From an uncultured Selenomonadales bacterium (lineage in GTDB: Bacteria > Bacillota > Negativicutes > DSM-1736 > Dendrosporobacteraceae): 64,000 nt of DNA. Positions 33,284-41,008 of the stretch are shown piece after piece; the stretch's first letter is position 1; each line of letters begins with the position of its first letter. The stretch is taken from positions 545,030 to 609,029 of the forward strand of contig CAMJML010000001.1 in NCBI GenBank assembly GCA_946407015.1. The letters are read 5' to 3'. The translations under genes and the position numbers were made by a program. The notes below the pieces were generated by a model. The model had not been told where the DNA came from and did not search any database. It saw only the letters and a list, made by a program, of their open reading frames with translations.

Positions 33284-35263
33284 GTGTCACGATGGGAACG
33301 TTTTTATAAACTGATTCAACAAGATTTAAAATTATTTTTATTTTTTGTGCTGCTTTTTTCGTTATTCAGGGCCGGGTTTATTGTCATATTACATAAATAT
33401 ATTGATCCAGCTACGACGATGAAGGACATTTTTGTTACTTTATTTTACGGTTTACGAATCAGTCTCAAAAGTGCAGGAGTTATCGCAATCCTTTCATTTA
33501 TATTTAGTACGGTGTTAAGCGTGCTATTTAAAAATGAGAAATTGAATCGTATCAGACTGGGTTTGGGCTATCTTTATGTAGTCCTGTTAAGCTTTTTATT
33601 CCATGCTAGAATTCCGTATTATGAAACATTCCATACGTCCTTTAACCAGTTTATTTTTAATACCTTTAAGGATGATACCAGTGCGTTGCTTTCAACTATG
33701 ATTAAAGAATACCATTTACTGTTGAAACTTCTTTCGGTGTTCATTATTGCCGGGATATTGTGTAAGCTTCTTAGGAAATATTTGGCTTCGCCCACGTTTT
33801 CCGCTCCTGTGTTTCAGAAAAACGTTTTTTCATTGATATTTAAAGGAACAGTAATTATTGTTATGGCTGTTTTTATCCTATTTGTACGCTTTGGTGGAAG
33901 TCTGACCTATGCAAAGTCAATTCACTGGGAAAACGTGACTGTGACAAAAGATGCTTTTCTTAACGAAGCTGTTCTTGACGAGATGCAGTCATTATATCGT
34001 GCCTATTCTATACATGAAAACTTGAAAAAGGCAGCGGCCATGGATATCACTCCGGCTAAACTCAAAGAATTTGGCAATAGACTGGCTCAAAAAGATGTCG
34101 TATCAAATAATATTGATGATTTTTTGCAAAAACAAGCCGGCGGGGCTAAGATTCCCAAGCCTAAACATATTTTTCTGATTATTGGTGAAAGTTACGCTCA
34201 GTGGCCGTTACTGCCTAAATATCAAGGCATGAATATTGCAAACGGCATGAAAGGTATTGTTGCGAAAGAAAATGCCGTTCTTGTGCAGCCTTTTTTACCT
34301 ACAGGGCCTGGTACTAGTAATGGGGTAAACGGCATTATCAGCGGTATGCCGGAAGTTAACTTATATTTAAATTATCAGCCCGAAACTTATAAAGAAGTAT
34401 ATGCAACCTCGATAGCGGCACAGATGAAGAAATTAGGTTATCAGACCAATTTTTGGTATAATGGATTTTATTCCTGGCAGCGTATTAAAGATTTTACGTT
34501 GGCACAAGGGTTTGATACCTTCCATTCCTGCAGTGATTTTATTTATCCGGCTGGGAATGCCTGGGGGAGTGAAGATAGGTACTTTTATGATGCATTTAAG
34601 TCTCTCTTTAAAGGAGACGAACCTAGTTTTAATGTTTTGTTGACAAGCTCTAATCATCCTCCATTTACAGTTCACATTAAAGAAGAAGGATTTAATGATG
34701 AGATTATAGATCCAAGCTTACGGCAAAAGTTGAAAACAGATGATGAATTGCTATTGAAACTGGGACATTTTTGGTATGCTGATAAAATGATGGCTGATTT
34801 TATTGAATCAATGAGACGGGTTGATCCCGATAGCTTGTTTATCGTCACAGGGGATCATGCTGACCGGGTTAATATTGAAGCCAATCCGGATTTTTTCGAA
34901 AGATATGCTATTCCATTAATTTTTTATGGCCCTGGCATTCATAAAGGCATGTTTGGCGATCATGCAGCTGGAAGCCATATTAATATTACACCTACTCTGA
35001 TTGAGCTTATAGCGCCAGAAGGGTTTACTTATTATTCTGTGGGAAGAAGTCTTACAAATAATAGCCAGTTTGGGTTTAATCATATATTGTGGATTACCCC
35101 AAATCATATTGGGATGCTGGAGACGAACAAAAGAGAGAATTTCTCTGGAGTAACTACAAGTACCCCAAATCCGGAGATGGATGAAAGTGAGATGAAAAAA
35201 GATATTGAAGCCATGCGAGCGCTAACATGGTGGCGCATTCAGCATGGGAAGTATATTCAGTAG
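33284..35263 (+). CDS. LTA synthase-like sulfatase-fold phosphoglycerol/phosphoethanolamine transferase, 659 aa
   Basis: Membrane-bound transferase of the alkaline phosphatase superfamily. About five N-terminal membrane helices lie within residues 12-210 (LFLFFVLLFSLFRAGFIVIL and others), and the extracellular catalytic domain spans about 290-630: FLIIGESYAQW (metal ligand), the nucleophile loop TGPGTSNGVNGIISGMPE (about 340-357), LTSSNHPPFT and IVTGDHADR (about 520). The start is GTG 33284 with GAGGAGATG upstream. In Gram-positives LtaS builds lipoteichoic acid; in diderms relatives modify glucans or lipid A. No lipoteichoic acid is expected here, so the acceptor is unknown. Pairing with a lipid kinase gene favours phosphatidylglycerol as donor. 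Closed by a strong terminator. Confidence 0.85.
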   Translation: MSRWERFYKLIQQDLKLFLFFVLLFSLFRAGFIVILHKYIDPATTMKDIFVTLFYGLRISLKSAGVIAILSFIFSTVLSVLFKNEKLNRIRLGLGYLYVVLLSFLFHARIPYYETFHTSFNQFIFNTFKDDTSALLSTMIKEYHLLLKLLSVFIIAGILCKLLRKYLASPTFSAPVFQKNVFSLIFKGTVIIVMAVFILFVRFGGSLTYAKSIHWENVTVTKDAFLNEAVLDEMQSLYRAYSIHENLKKAAAMDITPAKLKEFGNRLAQKDVVSNNIDDFLQKQAGGAKIPKPKHIFLIIGESYAQWPLLPKYQGMNIANGMKGIVAKENAVLVQPFLPTGPGTSNGVNGIISGMPEVNLYLNYQPETYKEVYATSIAAQMKKLGYQTNFWYNGFYSWQRIKDFTLAQGFDTFHSCSDFIYPAGNAWGSEDRYFYDAFKSLFKGDEPSFNVLLTSSNHPPFTVHIKEEGFNDEIIDPSLRQKLKTDDELLLKLGHFWYADKMMADFIESMRRVDPDSLFIVTGDHADRVNIEANPDFFERYAIPLIFYGPGIHKGMFGDHAAGSHINITPTLIELIAPEGFTYYSVGRSLTNNSQFGFNHILWITPNHIGMLETNKRENFSGVTTSTPNPEMDESEMKKDIEAMRALTWWRIQHGKYIQ

Positions 35264-35300
35264 CCATGTTGTCTGTGTCTCTTAATTTCCATAATATACA

Positions 35301-35342
35301 TAGCGGGAATCCTGTATTTGATGCAGGATTCCCGCTATTTTT
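35301..35342. terminator. Strong bidirectional terminator
   Basis: TAGCGGGAATCCTG (35301-35314) pairs perfectly with CAGGATTCCCGCTA (35324-35337) and TTTTT follows. A 14-bp stem isolating the porin locus from the LtaS-like gene. Confidence 0.93.
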
Positions 35343-35538
35343 AACGAATTATATATCTTGTAAAAGATTATGTAATGTTCATAATTGATTCTGATTATAT
35401 AGCTCGCCTTATCGTAATTAATAGCAGCAAAGAAATTACCAAAATTTACACAGTCAATTACAGCAGGAATTTTAATAAAATAAACGAATTATGTAATCTG
35501 AAAAGATTGTGCACATGCATAATTTTTTTAAAACGACA

Positions 35539-35552
35539 TGACTGACTGGTCA
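35539..35552. promoter_or_regulatory. TGAC-N6-GTCA inverted repeat (operator candidate)
   Basis: TGACTGACTGGTCA. The same spacing and arms recur at 35630-35643 and, with one mismatch, at 40950-40963. The shape suits a TetR-type repressor, but no regulator gene is in the window. Confidence 0.55.
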
Positions 35553-35605
35553 GACTAAATGGCTTTCTTTAAAGCAAATATCAAATTTGAAAAAAATTAT
35601 GTTAA

Positions 35606-35611
35606 TATAAT
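35606..35611 (+). promoter_or_regulatory. Candidate -10 element for the first porin gene
   Basis: TATAAT in an AT-rich stretch. A clear -35 is missing (TTGAAA at 35587 is only 13 bases away). The operator candidate at 35630 would lie just downstream of the start of transcription. The resulting leader would be about 270 nt. Confidence 0.35.
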
Positions 35612-35629
35612 TATTTTTTTATTAACAAA

Positions 35630-35643
35630 TGACTAAACAGTCA
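35630..35643. promoter_or_regulatory. TGAC-N6-GTCA inverted repeat (operator candidate)
   Basis: TGACTAAACAGTCA, with perfect TGACT/AGTCA arms. Lies downstream of the candidate -10 element, where a bound repressor would block transcription. Confidence 0.55.
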
Positions 35644-35781
35644 ATTCTTGGTATTAAAGCTTTGATGGAAGAAAGTACCTAGTTTTTCAAGCAGGAGACC
35701 AAAAAGTTTTGTCGAATTATGTAAACAAGAACCTGCAAAAAGCTGCAGGGGCACAAGAGGCTGAATGCAAAATTAAAACCA

Positions 35782-35886
35782 TATGAGGAAACGTGGAAAC
35801 TCATAAACTGGTCTAATTAAGCAAAAGCCCCTTAATGCCGGTGAAAACACCAGCGTAATTAATAACCTTAAGGGGGATCTTTCCAA
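35782..35886 (+). promoter_or_regulatory. Conserved porin leader RNA, copy 1
   Basis: Hairpin TATGAG / CTCATA (35782-35787 with 35800-35805) with the 12-nt loop GAAACGTGGAAA. Downstream, CCCCTTAA (35828-35835) is complementary to TTAAGGGG (35868-35875), which contains the ribosome binding site of the ATG at 35887. A GGTG-AAAA-CACC hairpin lies between them. The same two-part layout precedes the other two porin genes. RBS masking is inferred from base pairing only. Confidence 0.7.
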
Positions 35887-37050
35887 ATGAAAAAAAGACT
35901 TTTAAAAGTAGCTGTAACCACTGCTCTTACTGTAGCGTTTGCTGTACCTGCATTCGCAGCATCTGCTAATCCATTCTCCGATGTACCTGCAAAACACTGG
36001 GCTTATGACGCTGTAAACAAATTGGCTCAAGCTGGTATCGTTGACGGTTATGGCGATGGCACTTTCAAAGGTGACAAAACTATGACTCGTTATGAAATGG
36101 CTCAAATTGTAGCAAAAGCAATGAACAAATCTTTGAATTCCGATCAACAAGCTACAGTTGATGAACTTTCTAAAGAGTTTTCTACTGAACTGAACACCCT
36201 GGGTGTAAAAGTAGCTAGCCTGGAAAACAAAGTAGATAACATGGTTAAAGTATCCGGAGATGCTCGTGTTCGTTACTTTACTCAAGAAAACGCTAATGAC
36301 AACACTGATTTCCGTGCCCGTGTTAACTTTGATGGTAAAATCAGCGACAACCTAAAATTCAACGCTCGCTTAACTAGCGGTGATATGAATTACGACGGTG
36401 GTAACGGTGATGCTGGTATCAATACAGCTAACGTAACCTTCAATGCGCTTGGTTTAACCAACACAATCGGTCGTCAAGACGTTCTGCTTGGTCAAGGTAA
36501 CCTGTTTGATACTCAAATGAATGCGTTCGCTACTAGCATCAACGGTTTGAAATTAGTTGCAGGTAACAGAAATGTTACAGCTGATACTGCTGGTGACCCA
36601 ACTTCCAATCGTATCTATGCTGCTGAGTATGGCTTCAACGCTCTTGGCGGTAAAATGGTAGCCGACTACTACAAAAACGATACTAAAGACCAAGAACTCT
36701 ATGGTTTAAGCACTGGTTTCCAAGTAGCTAAAAACCTGGCTTTCAATGCTTCTTACTATGACAACCATGACGCTGATGCAACTGCTGTTTCCTATGGCGT
36801 TAAACTGAACAAACTTGGCCTTTCCGCAACCTATAAAGACGTAGAAGCTGCTGCATACACTGGTTTCGGCACAATTGCCAACGACCAATCCACAGCTGCT
36901 TTGGCTAAAGGTTTCAAAGGTATGGAATACCAATTAGACAGAGCGCTTGACAAAAATGCAGTACTGAGCGTTAAATACCAAGATTTCGAAGATCAAGATG
37001 GCGTAAAAATGGATGCCCGCACTCAAGCAACTGTAAACGTAAAATTCTAA
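35887..37050 (+). CDS. OmpM-like porin with SLH domain (1), 387 aa
   Basis: Outer membrane porin that also tethers the membrane to the cell wall. The signal peptide is residues 1-25 (VAFAVPAFAA). One SLH domain spans about 28-80 (NPFSDVPAKHWAYDAVNKLA and GIVDGYGDGTFKGDKTMTRY), the module that binds peptidoglycan-linked polymers in this lineage. A short coiled coil (about 90-120, LGVKVASLENKVDNM) leads into a beta-barrel of about 270 residues ending in TVNVKF with terminal Phe. Codon use is that of a highly expressed gene. Conserved leader before it, strong terminator after it. A paralogue of the gene at 37857. Confidence 0.93.
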   Translation: MKKRLLKVAVTTALTVAFAVPAFAASANPFSDVPAKHWAYDAVNKLAQAGIVDGYGDGTFKGDKTMTRYEMAQIVAKAMNKSLNSDQQATVDELSKEFSTELNTLGVKVASLENKVDNMVKVSGDARVRYFTQENANDNTDFRARVNFDGKISDNLKFNARLTSGDMNYDGGNGDAGINTANVTFNALGLTNTIGRQDVLLGQGNLFDTQMNAFATSINGLKLVAGNRNVTADTAGDPTSNRIYAAEYGFNALGGKMVADYYKNDTKDQELYGLSTGFQVAKNLAFNASYYDNHDADATAVSYGVKLNKLGLSATYKDVEAAAYTGFGTIANDQSTAALAKGFKGMEYQLDRALDKNAVLSVKYQDFEDQDGVKMDARTQATVNVKF

Positions 37051-37066
37051 TTATAGAACCACAACA

Positions 37067-37097
37067 AAAACCTGCCGGGGTAACCCGGCAGGTTTTT
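37067..37097 (+). terminator. Strong terminator after the first porin gene
   Basis: AAAACCTGCCGGG pairs with CCCGGCAGGTTTT over GTAA, then TT. 13-bp stem. Confidence 0.93.
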
Positions 37098-37171
37098 TGC
37101 ATTATCTTTTTTATTATGCAGGAATAAAATCCCTTAGCTAGAATATACTAACTTCATATGGAGGTTGTACT

Positions 37172-37576
37172 GTGGAGGATATAGTTATCGGCATTGATCC
37201 AGGCCGTGAAAAGTGCGGTTTAGCTGTCGTTCATAGGCAAAATGGTATTATACATAGAGATATTGTGAGCACAGACCAGATCGTTGAAGCGGTGAATACC
37301 ATCGTTGCCGCTTATCAGGTTTATTTGATCGTAATTGGCTCCGGGACATCCAGCCGAAAAACTCAAACCAGCCTGCAGGTTGCTAATCCTAAATTAACTT
37401 TTATTGTAGTGGACGAATATCGGACAACCGACGCAGCCCGTGCGCGTTATTGGCGAGAGAATCCGCCGCAGGGCTTGAAACGTTTGATGCCAGTCACGAT
37501 GTTGGTACCTCCGGTACCGGTAGATGACTTTGCCGCAGTGATTATTGCTGAAAAGTATTTGCACCAACAACAATGA
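37172..37576 (+). CDS. YqgF/RuvX-like RNase H-fold protein, 134 aa
   Basis: A small protein with an RNase H-like fold. VIGIDPGREKCGLAVV (residues 5-20) is the first strand with the metal-binding Asp, LIVIGSGTSSRKTQ (about 50-63) matches the YqgF-type GxGxSS/T loop, IVVDEYRTTDAARARYW carries a second acidic group, and PVDDFAAVIIAEKYL the final Asp pair. YqgF/RuvX proteins act in 16S rRNA maturation; this one is divergent, so it may act on other nucleic acids. The start is GTG 37172 (ATGGAGG upstream). It sits alone between two porin genes with no obvious functional link. Confidence 0.75.
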   Translation: MEDIVIGIDPGREKCGLAVVHRQNGIIHRDIVSTDQIVEAVNTIVAAYQVYLIVIGSGTSSRKTQTSLQVANPKLTFIVVDEYRTTDAARARYWRENPPQGLKRLMPVTMLVPPVPVDDFAAVIIAEKYLHQQQ

Positions 37577-37773
37577 TAGGTATGTGTGCCTAAAGAAAAC
37601 AAATTCAAATGAAATTGTACTTTTCTGAAAATAATTTACAACAGTTTAACAAAAGTTAGCAGGAATTTTATAGCTAATGAAGAATATATTGCCATATGAA
37701 GAAGTATCTTACTGTAGAGAACTATAAAAAGTTTTCACAGTATTGATAGAAGGTGGGTCCAAGTTGGCACCAA

Positions 37774-37856
37774 TTGAGGAAACATGGATACTCAAGGATA
37801 TGGCCTTCTTAGGAAACACCAAAAAAATAATTTAAACCTAAGGGGGAAATTTTGTA
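37774..37856 (+). promoter_or_regulatory. Conserved porin leader RNA, copy 2
   Basis: Hairpin TTGAG / CTCAA (37774-37778 with 37791-37795) with the loop GAAACATGGATA. CCTTCTTAGG (37804-37813) can pair with CCTAAGGGGG (37837-37846, two G-U pairs), covering the ribosome binding site of ATG 37857. The rest of 37577-37773 shows no clear promoter. Confidence 0.7.
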
Positions 37857-39158
37857 ATGAAAAAAAGATTAGCCGCTGCAATTACTACAGCTTTGGTGGT
37901 TGGCGTAGCTAGCACTACCTTCGCTGCAGCAAATCCTTTCGTGGACGTTCCTGCAAAACACTGGTCCTATGATGCAGTAACCAAACTGGCCCAAGCTGGT
38001 ATCGTTGACGGTTATGGCGACGGAACTTTCCGTGGCGACAAAACCATCACCCGTTATGAAATGGCTCAAATCGTAGCCAAAGCTTTGGCGAAATCCGATC
38101 AAGCCGATGCTTCTCAAAAAGCTGCTATTGACAAATTAGCTGTTGAATATGCTGCTGAACTGAACAACCTGGGCGTTCGTGTAGCTAAATTGGAAGCTAG
38201 CCAATCCAATATCAAAATCACTGGTGATGCTCGCGTTCGTTACACCAATCTTGCTGATGACCATGATTTCCAATATCGCTTAATCCTTGGATTGGGTGCC
38301 AATGTTAATGAAAACACTAGCTTTAGTGGAAAAATTATGACTGACGGTCACCGTGCTCTTGGCGACAGCGATGAGGCAGCAGGTGAAGTTAATGGTGTAC
38401 GTGATGGTCTAGTTGTAAGTGAAATGGCATTGACTACTAAAAATGTTTTGGGTACTGGATCAGCTGTAACAGTAGGCCGTTTTAGCCAAAAGATTGGTCA
38501 AACAGGCTACTTCTTAGCGACTACCGGTCAAGTTGATGGTATCAAGGCTGCATTTGGTAACAAAGTAAAAGTTCAAGCTGGTTTTGCTAATTTCAAAAAT
38601 GCTATCAATGCAACTTATGTTAATTCAACTCCTACCAATCAAGACTACACTATTGAAGATGCAGCTTTTGTTGTAGCTGATTACAGTCTGAGCAAAGCAA
38701 CTGCTTTGAATGTGTCTTATCTCCAGGAACAAAGTGGCGATATTAGCGATTATAAAGTATATAGTGTTGGTACTGCTGCGAAATTCGCTCCAGGCTTTGT
38801 GTTTACAGGTGAATATTTGAAAAACGTTGCTGATCGACCAGCAACTGACGCTGTTGACCCATATGGCTATGTTGCGAAAATTAACTACAAAGGCGCTAAT
38901 TTTGCAGTAAAAGACACTTGGGGAGCTGCTGTTGAGTACTTCAAGTTCGAAAAAGGTGTATTGACTGCTGGTGGTGACTTTGCAACTGCTTCTATTGTGA
39001 ACACTGCTAATGATAAACAAGGCTATGCTTTAACTGCAAACTACGCACTGGGTAAAAACATGGTTATAACTGGTGTTCAAACCTTTAATACTAAAAAAGT
39101 CTCAGATAAATCCGATATGGATGAATACACTCGTGTACAAATCGACTACAAATTCTAA
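37857..39158 (+). CDS. OmpM-like porin with SLH domain (2), 433 aa
   Basis: Second SLH porin. The signal peptide is residues 1-23 (ALVVGVASTTFAAA), the SLH domain about 25-78 is nearly identical to the first paralogue (NPFVDVPAKHWSYDAVTKLA, GIVDGYGDGTFRGDKT), and a coiled coil at about 85-118 (ELNNLGVRVAKLEASQ) precedes the start of the barrel at IKITGDARVRY. The barrel runs to the terminal Phe (TRVQIDYKF). The barrel part differs much more from copy 1 than the SLH part, suggesting different pore properties with a common anchor. Followed by a strong terminator, preceded by the conserved leader; a single-gene unit. Confidence 0.93.
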   Translation: MKKRLAAAITTALVVGVASTTFAAANPFVDVPAKHWSYDAVTKLAQAGIVDGYGDGTFRGDKTITRYEMAQIVAKALAKSDQADASQKAAIDKLAVEYAAELNNLGVRVAKLEASQSNIKITGDARVRYTNLADDHDFQYRLILGLGANVNENTSFSGKIMTDGHRALGDSDEAAGEVNGVRDGLVVSEMALTTKNVLGTGSAVTVGRFSQKIGQTGYFLATTGQVDGIKAAFGNKVKVQAGFANFKNAINATYVNSTPTNQDYTIEDAAFVVADYSLSKATALNVSYLQEQSGDISDYKVYSVGTAAKFAPGFVFTGEYLKNVADRPATDAVDPYGYVAKINYKGANFAVKDTWGAAVEYFKFEKGVLTAGGDFATASIVNTANDKQGYALTANYALGKNMVITGVQTFNTKKVSDKSDMDEYTRVQIDYKF

Positions 39159-39176
39159 TTTGGGATTTTAGTACGG

Positions 39177-39212
39177 AGAAGCTCACGTCCGTAAGGCGTG
39201 AGCTTCTTTTTA
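39177..39212 (+). terminator. Terminator after the second porin gene
   Basis: AGAAGCTCACG (39177-39187) pairs with CGTGAGCTTCT (39197-39207), followed by TTTTT. Confidence 0.92.
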
Positions 39213-39320
39213 AAAAATCTTTTCTTCATCAGTATGCTGAAGAAGGATTTTCCTGCTTTTTATAGAAATTAGCCATACTGTAAGCATTAGGTAATCTATC
39301 GGTTAATCTTGTGTGCTATC

Positions 39321-39398
39321 GTAAGGAAACATGGACACTTATTGAAGCCCCTTGATAAGCCGAGTTGATTATATAAAAAAACGAGGGGGATATTAAAA
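39321..39398 (+). promoter_or_regulatory. Conserved porin leader RNA, copy 3
   Basis: Hairpin GTAAG / CTTAT (39321-39325 with 39338-39342, outer pair G-U) with the loop GAAACATGGACA. CCCCTTG (39348-39354) can pair with CGAGGGG (39382-39388), which overlaps the ribosome binding site of ATG 39399. Confidence 0.68.
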
Positions 39399-40364
39399 AT
39401 GAAAAAAAGATTTCTTGCTGCAGCAGTTGCTGCAACGATCACTTTGACTGCTGGCGTGGCTATGGCTTCTCCATTACAGTTTGATGGTGATTTAACATTT
39501 CAATACCGTTGGAATGATTATGATGTAAAGGCTAAAGATGAAGGCGGAATCGCTACTTTTCGTTTGAATGCTACCGCTGCTCTTAACCAAAATGTTGATT
39601 TTTATGCTCGTTTAGCAGGTCAAGCATTGACTGCTGATGAAGTTGGGGCAGATTTCAATACTAATCATAACGGTTCTAGTGTATTTTCTTTTGACCGTTT
39701 TGGTTTTAATGTTCACAGCAACAATACCAGCTATAAAATCGGTCGTCAAGGTTTAAACATTGGCGCTACTGCTCTTCTTTATAGTACTGAGGGTAAAGTG
39801 GATAACTACTCCGGTACAATTGATGGTGTTAGTGCAAAGGTTAAATCAGGTGTAACTGATTTGTCCTTCGTTGCTGGTGCAACAAATTGGGATACTGCAA
39901 CAGAAGCAGACGCTAATATTTATGCATTCCACGCTGGCTTCAATCCAAGTTCTAATTTGACACTTGGCGCTACTTATGCAAAATATGATTCTGATATTGC
40001 AGCAGAAACTACCAATCACTGGGCTGTTGACGCTTCCTACCAATTAGGTAAAGCAAACTTATTTGGTGAGTATTCTCAATCCGATGCCGATGATCAAAAC
40101 AAAGCGTTTGTTGTAGGAACTTCTTATGCTTTTGACGCTAAAAACTCTTTCGCTGCAATGTACAGCAAAGTAGAAGCTGCCGGTGATATGAATCAAATGA
40201 CTGATTTTGATCCAAATGGAAAAGGTATGTACTATAGCTACAATCACAAATTTACTAAAGATACTAGCTTAAATATCTTCTATAAAGACATGGAAGATGT
40301 AAGCGGTACAAATGCAGGTAAAGGCAATACTTCTTTCCGTACAACTGTTAGCTATAAATTCTAA
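39399..40364 (+). CDS. Porin without SLH domain, 321 aa
   Basis: Outer membrane barrel protein. The signal peptide is residues 1-23 (ITLTAGVAMAS); the barrel begins at once (LQFDGDLTFQYRWND) and ends in TTVSYKF. Alternating strands and the motif FDRFGFNVHSNNTSYKIGRQ match the barrel part of the neighbouring SLH porins, so it is a paralogue that lacks the wall-binding module. It would sit in the outer membrane without tethering it. It shares the leader RNA with the two SLH porins, hence probably the same regulation. Confidence 0.88.
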   Translation: MKKRFLAAAVAATITLTAGVAMASPLQFDGDLTFQYRWNDYDVKAKDEGGIATFRLNATAALNQNVDFYARLAGQALTADEVGADFNTNHNGSSVFSFDRFGFNVHSNNTSYKIGRQGLNIGATALLYSTEGKVDNYSGTIDGVSAKVKSGVTDLSFVAGATNWDTATEADANIYAFHAGFNPSSNLTLGATYAKYDSDIAAETTNHWAVDASYQLGKANLFGEYSQSDADDQNKAFVVGTSYAFDAKNSFAAMYSKVEAAGDMNQMTDFDPNGKGMYYSYNHKFTKDTSLNIFYKDMEDVSGTNAGKGNTSFRTTVSYKF

Positions 40365-40372
40365 TAACATTA

Positions 40373-40398
40373 AAGGGCTTCCAGCGGGAAGCCCTTTA
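40373..40398 (+). terminator. Hairpin after the SLH-less porin gene
   Basis: AAAGGGCTTCC pairs with GGAAGCCCTTT around AGCG. No T-run follows, so it may work together with the next hairpin. Confidence 0.6.
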
Positions 40399-40419
40399 TA
40401 GTCCTGATGAGAAGAATGA

Positions 40420-40447
40420 AAAGCAACCCCTTAAGGGTTGCTTTTTA
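40420..40447. terminator. Bidirectional terminator between convergent genes
   Basis: AAAAGCAACCC pairs with GGGTTGCTTTT over CTTAA, with T-runs on both strands. It serves the porin gene (+) and the exported protein gene (-). Confidence 0.85.
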
Positions 40448-40459
40448 AATTTGAAATCA

Positions 40460-40891
40460 TTAAATTTTCACATCAATAATAGCGGAGATACCTACACCTT
40501 GAACGCGAGAGAAATTAACCGGATTTTTGCTGTCAATTGGAATCAGTGCTTTAACCCGGAATTGACTGCCGTTGAAGTTACCTTCCACTTGAATAACTGC
40601 TTCAGTTTTGTCAACAAGCTCTTGTGGACCAATAACCTGAGCGGCTCCGACGTAGCCTCCAGATCCAAAAGTCAGGATTGGAACAACCTTGGTGGCGTAA
40701 TCATGATTTCCACCATGCTTGAAGGTAAGGGTGTTAATAAAATTATTGAGTGGAGTAGCAAATTTGTCAATTAAGACTGATATGCCACCGACTTTTAATA
40801 TATCACCTAAACTGATTGCCTGGGTAGCCGGAATGGCAGCAAGAGACATCAAACATATGAGTAGCACACTAACAACTAAGCGTTTCTTCAT
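40460..40891 (-). CDS. Unknown small exported protein, 143 aa
   Basis: Not recognised. A signal peptide covers residues 1-25 (VVSVLLICLMSLAAIPATQA). The mature part starts ISLGDILKVGGISVLIDKFA and contains glycine-rich and beta-type segments (YATKVVPILTFGSGGYVGAAQ; AVIQVEGNFNGSQFRVKALI), ending GVGISAIIDVKI. No cysteines in the mature part, no membrane helix. The ribosome site GAAAGGGG lies 8 bases before the start (on the - strand). Divergent from the membrane protein gene at 41009; both start regions share one operator-like repeat. One of the two convincing - strand genes in the window. Confidence 0.75.
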   Translation of the reverse strand: MKKRLVVSVLLICLMSLAAIPATQAISLGDILKVGGISVLIDKFATPLNNFINTLTFKHGGNHDYATKVVPILTFGSGGYVGAAQVIGPQELVDKTEAVIQVEGNFNGSQFRVKALIPIDSKNPVNFSRVQGVGISAIIDVKI

Positions 40892-40914
40892 AACAAGCCC
40901 CTTTCAATATGTAT

Positions 40915-40943
40915 TTGCACATTGTGCTATAATTTATTATACT
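40915..40943 (+). promoter_or_regulatory. Promoter of the 41009 gene
   Basis: TTGCAC (40915-40920), a 17-base spacer, then TATACT (40938-40943). On the opposite strand TATAAT (40936-40941) with a weak TGGACT -35 would serve the divergent exported protein gene. Confidence 0.65.
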
Positions 40944-40949
40944 ATAGAA

Positions 40950-40963
40950 TGACTGAGTAGTCC
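40950..40963. promoter_or_regulatory. TGAC-N6-GTCC inverted repeat at divergent promoters
   Basis: TGACTGAGTAGTCC, one mismatch from the TGAC-N6-GTCA pair upstream of the first porin gene. It lies at the predicted + strand transcription start and over the - strand -35, so a bound repressor would block both directions. Confidence 0.5.
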
Positions 40964-41008
40964 AACCCCTATCTTTCTAAAATTCAAGGTGACTGGTGAT
41001 GATAACAC

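Larger units (their letters stand above)
35343..35780. other. Long AT-rich upstream region of the first porin gene
   Basis: Part of a 623-bp gene-free stretch (35264-35886). It contains GAATTATGTAA three times in total (near 35485 and 35715, with a variant near 35346), two TGAC-N6-GTCA inverted repeats, a TATAAT at 35606-35611, and a hairpin CCTGCA-AAAAGC-TGCAGG at 35732-35749. No coding frame is convincing. It is best read as a regulatory and 5' untranslated region. Confidence 0.6.

Noticed and set aside
35782..39398. Porin leaders as a known riboswitch (c-di-GMP, cobalamin)
   Set aside because: The diagnostic cores of these classes are not present; GGTGAAAACACC occurs in one leader only.
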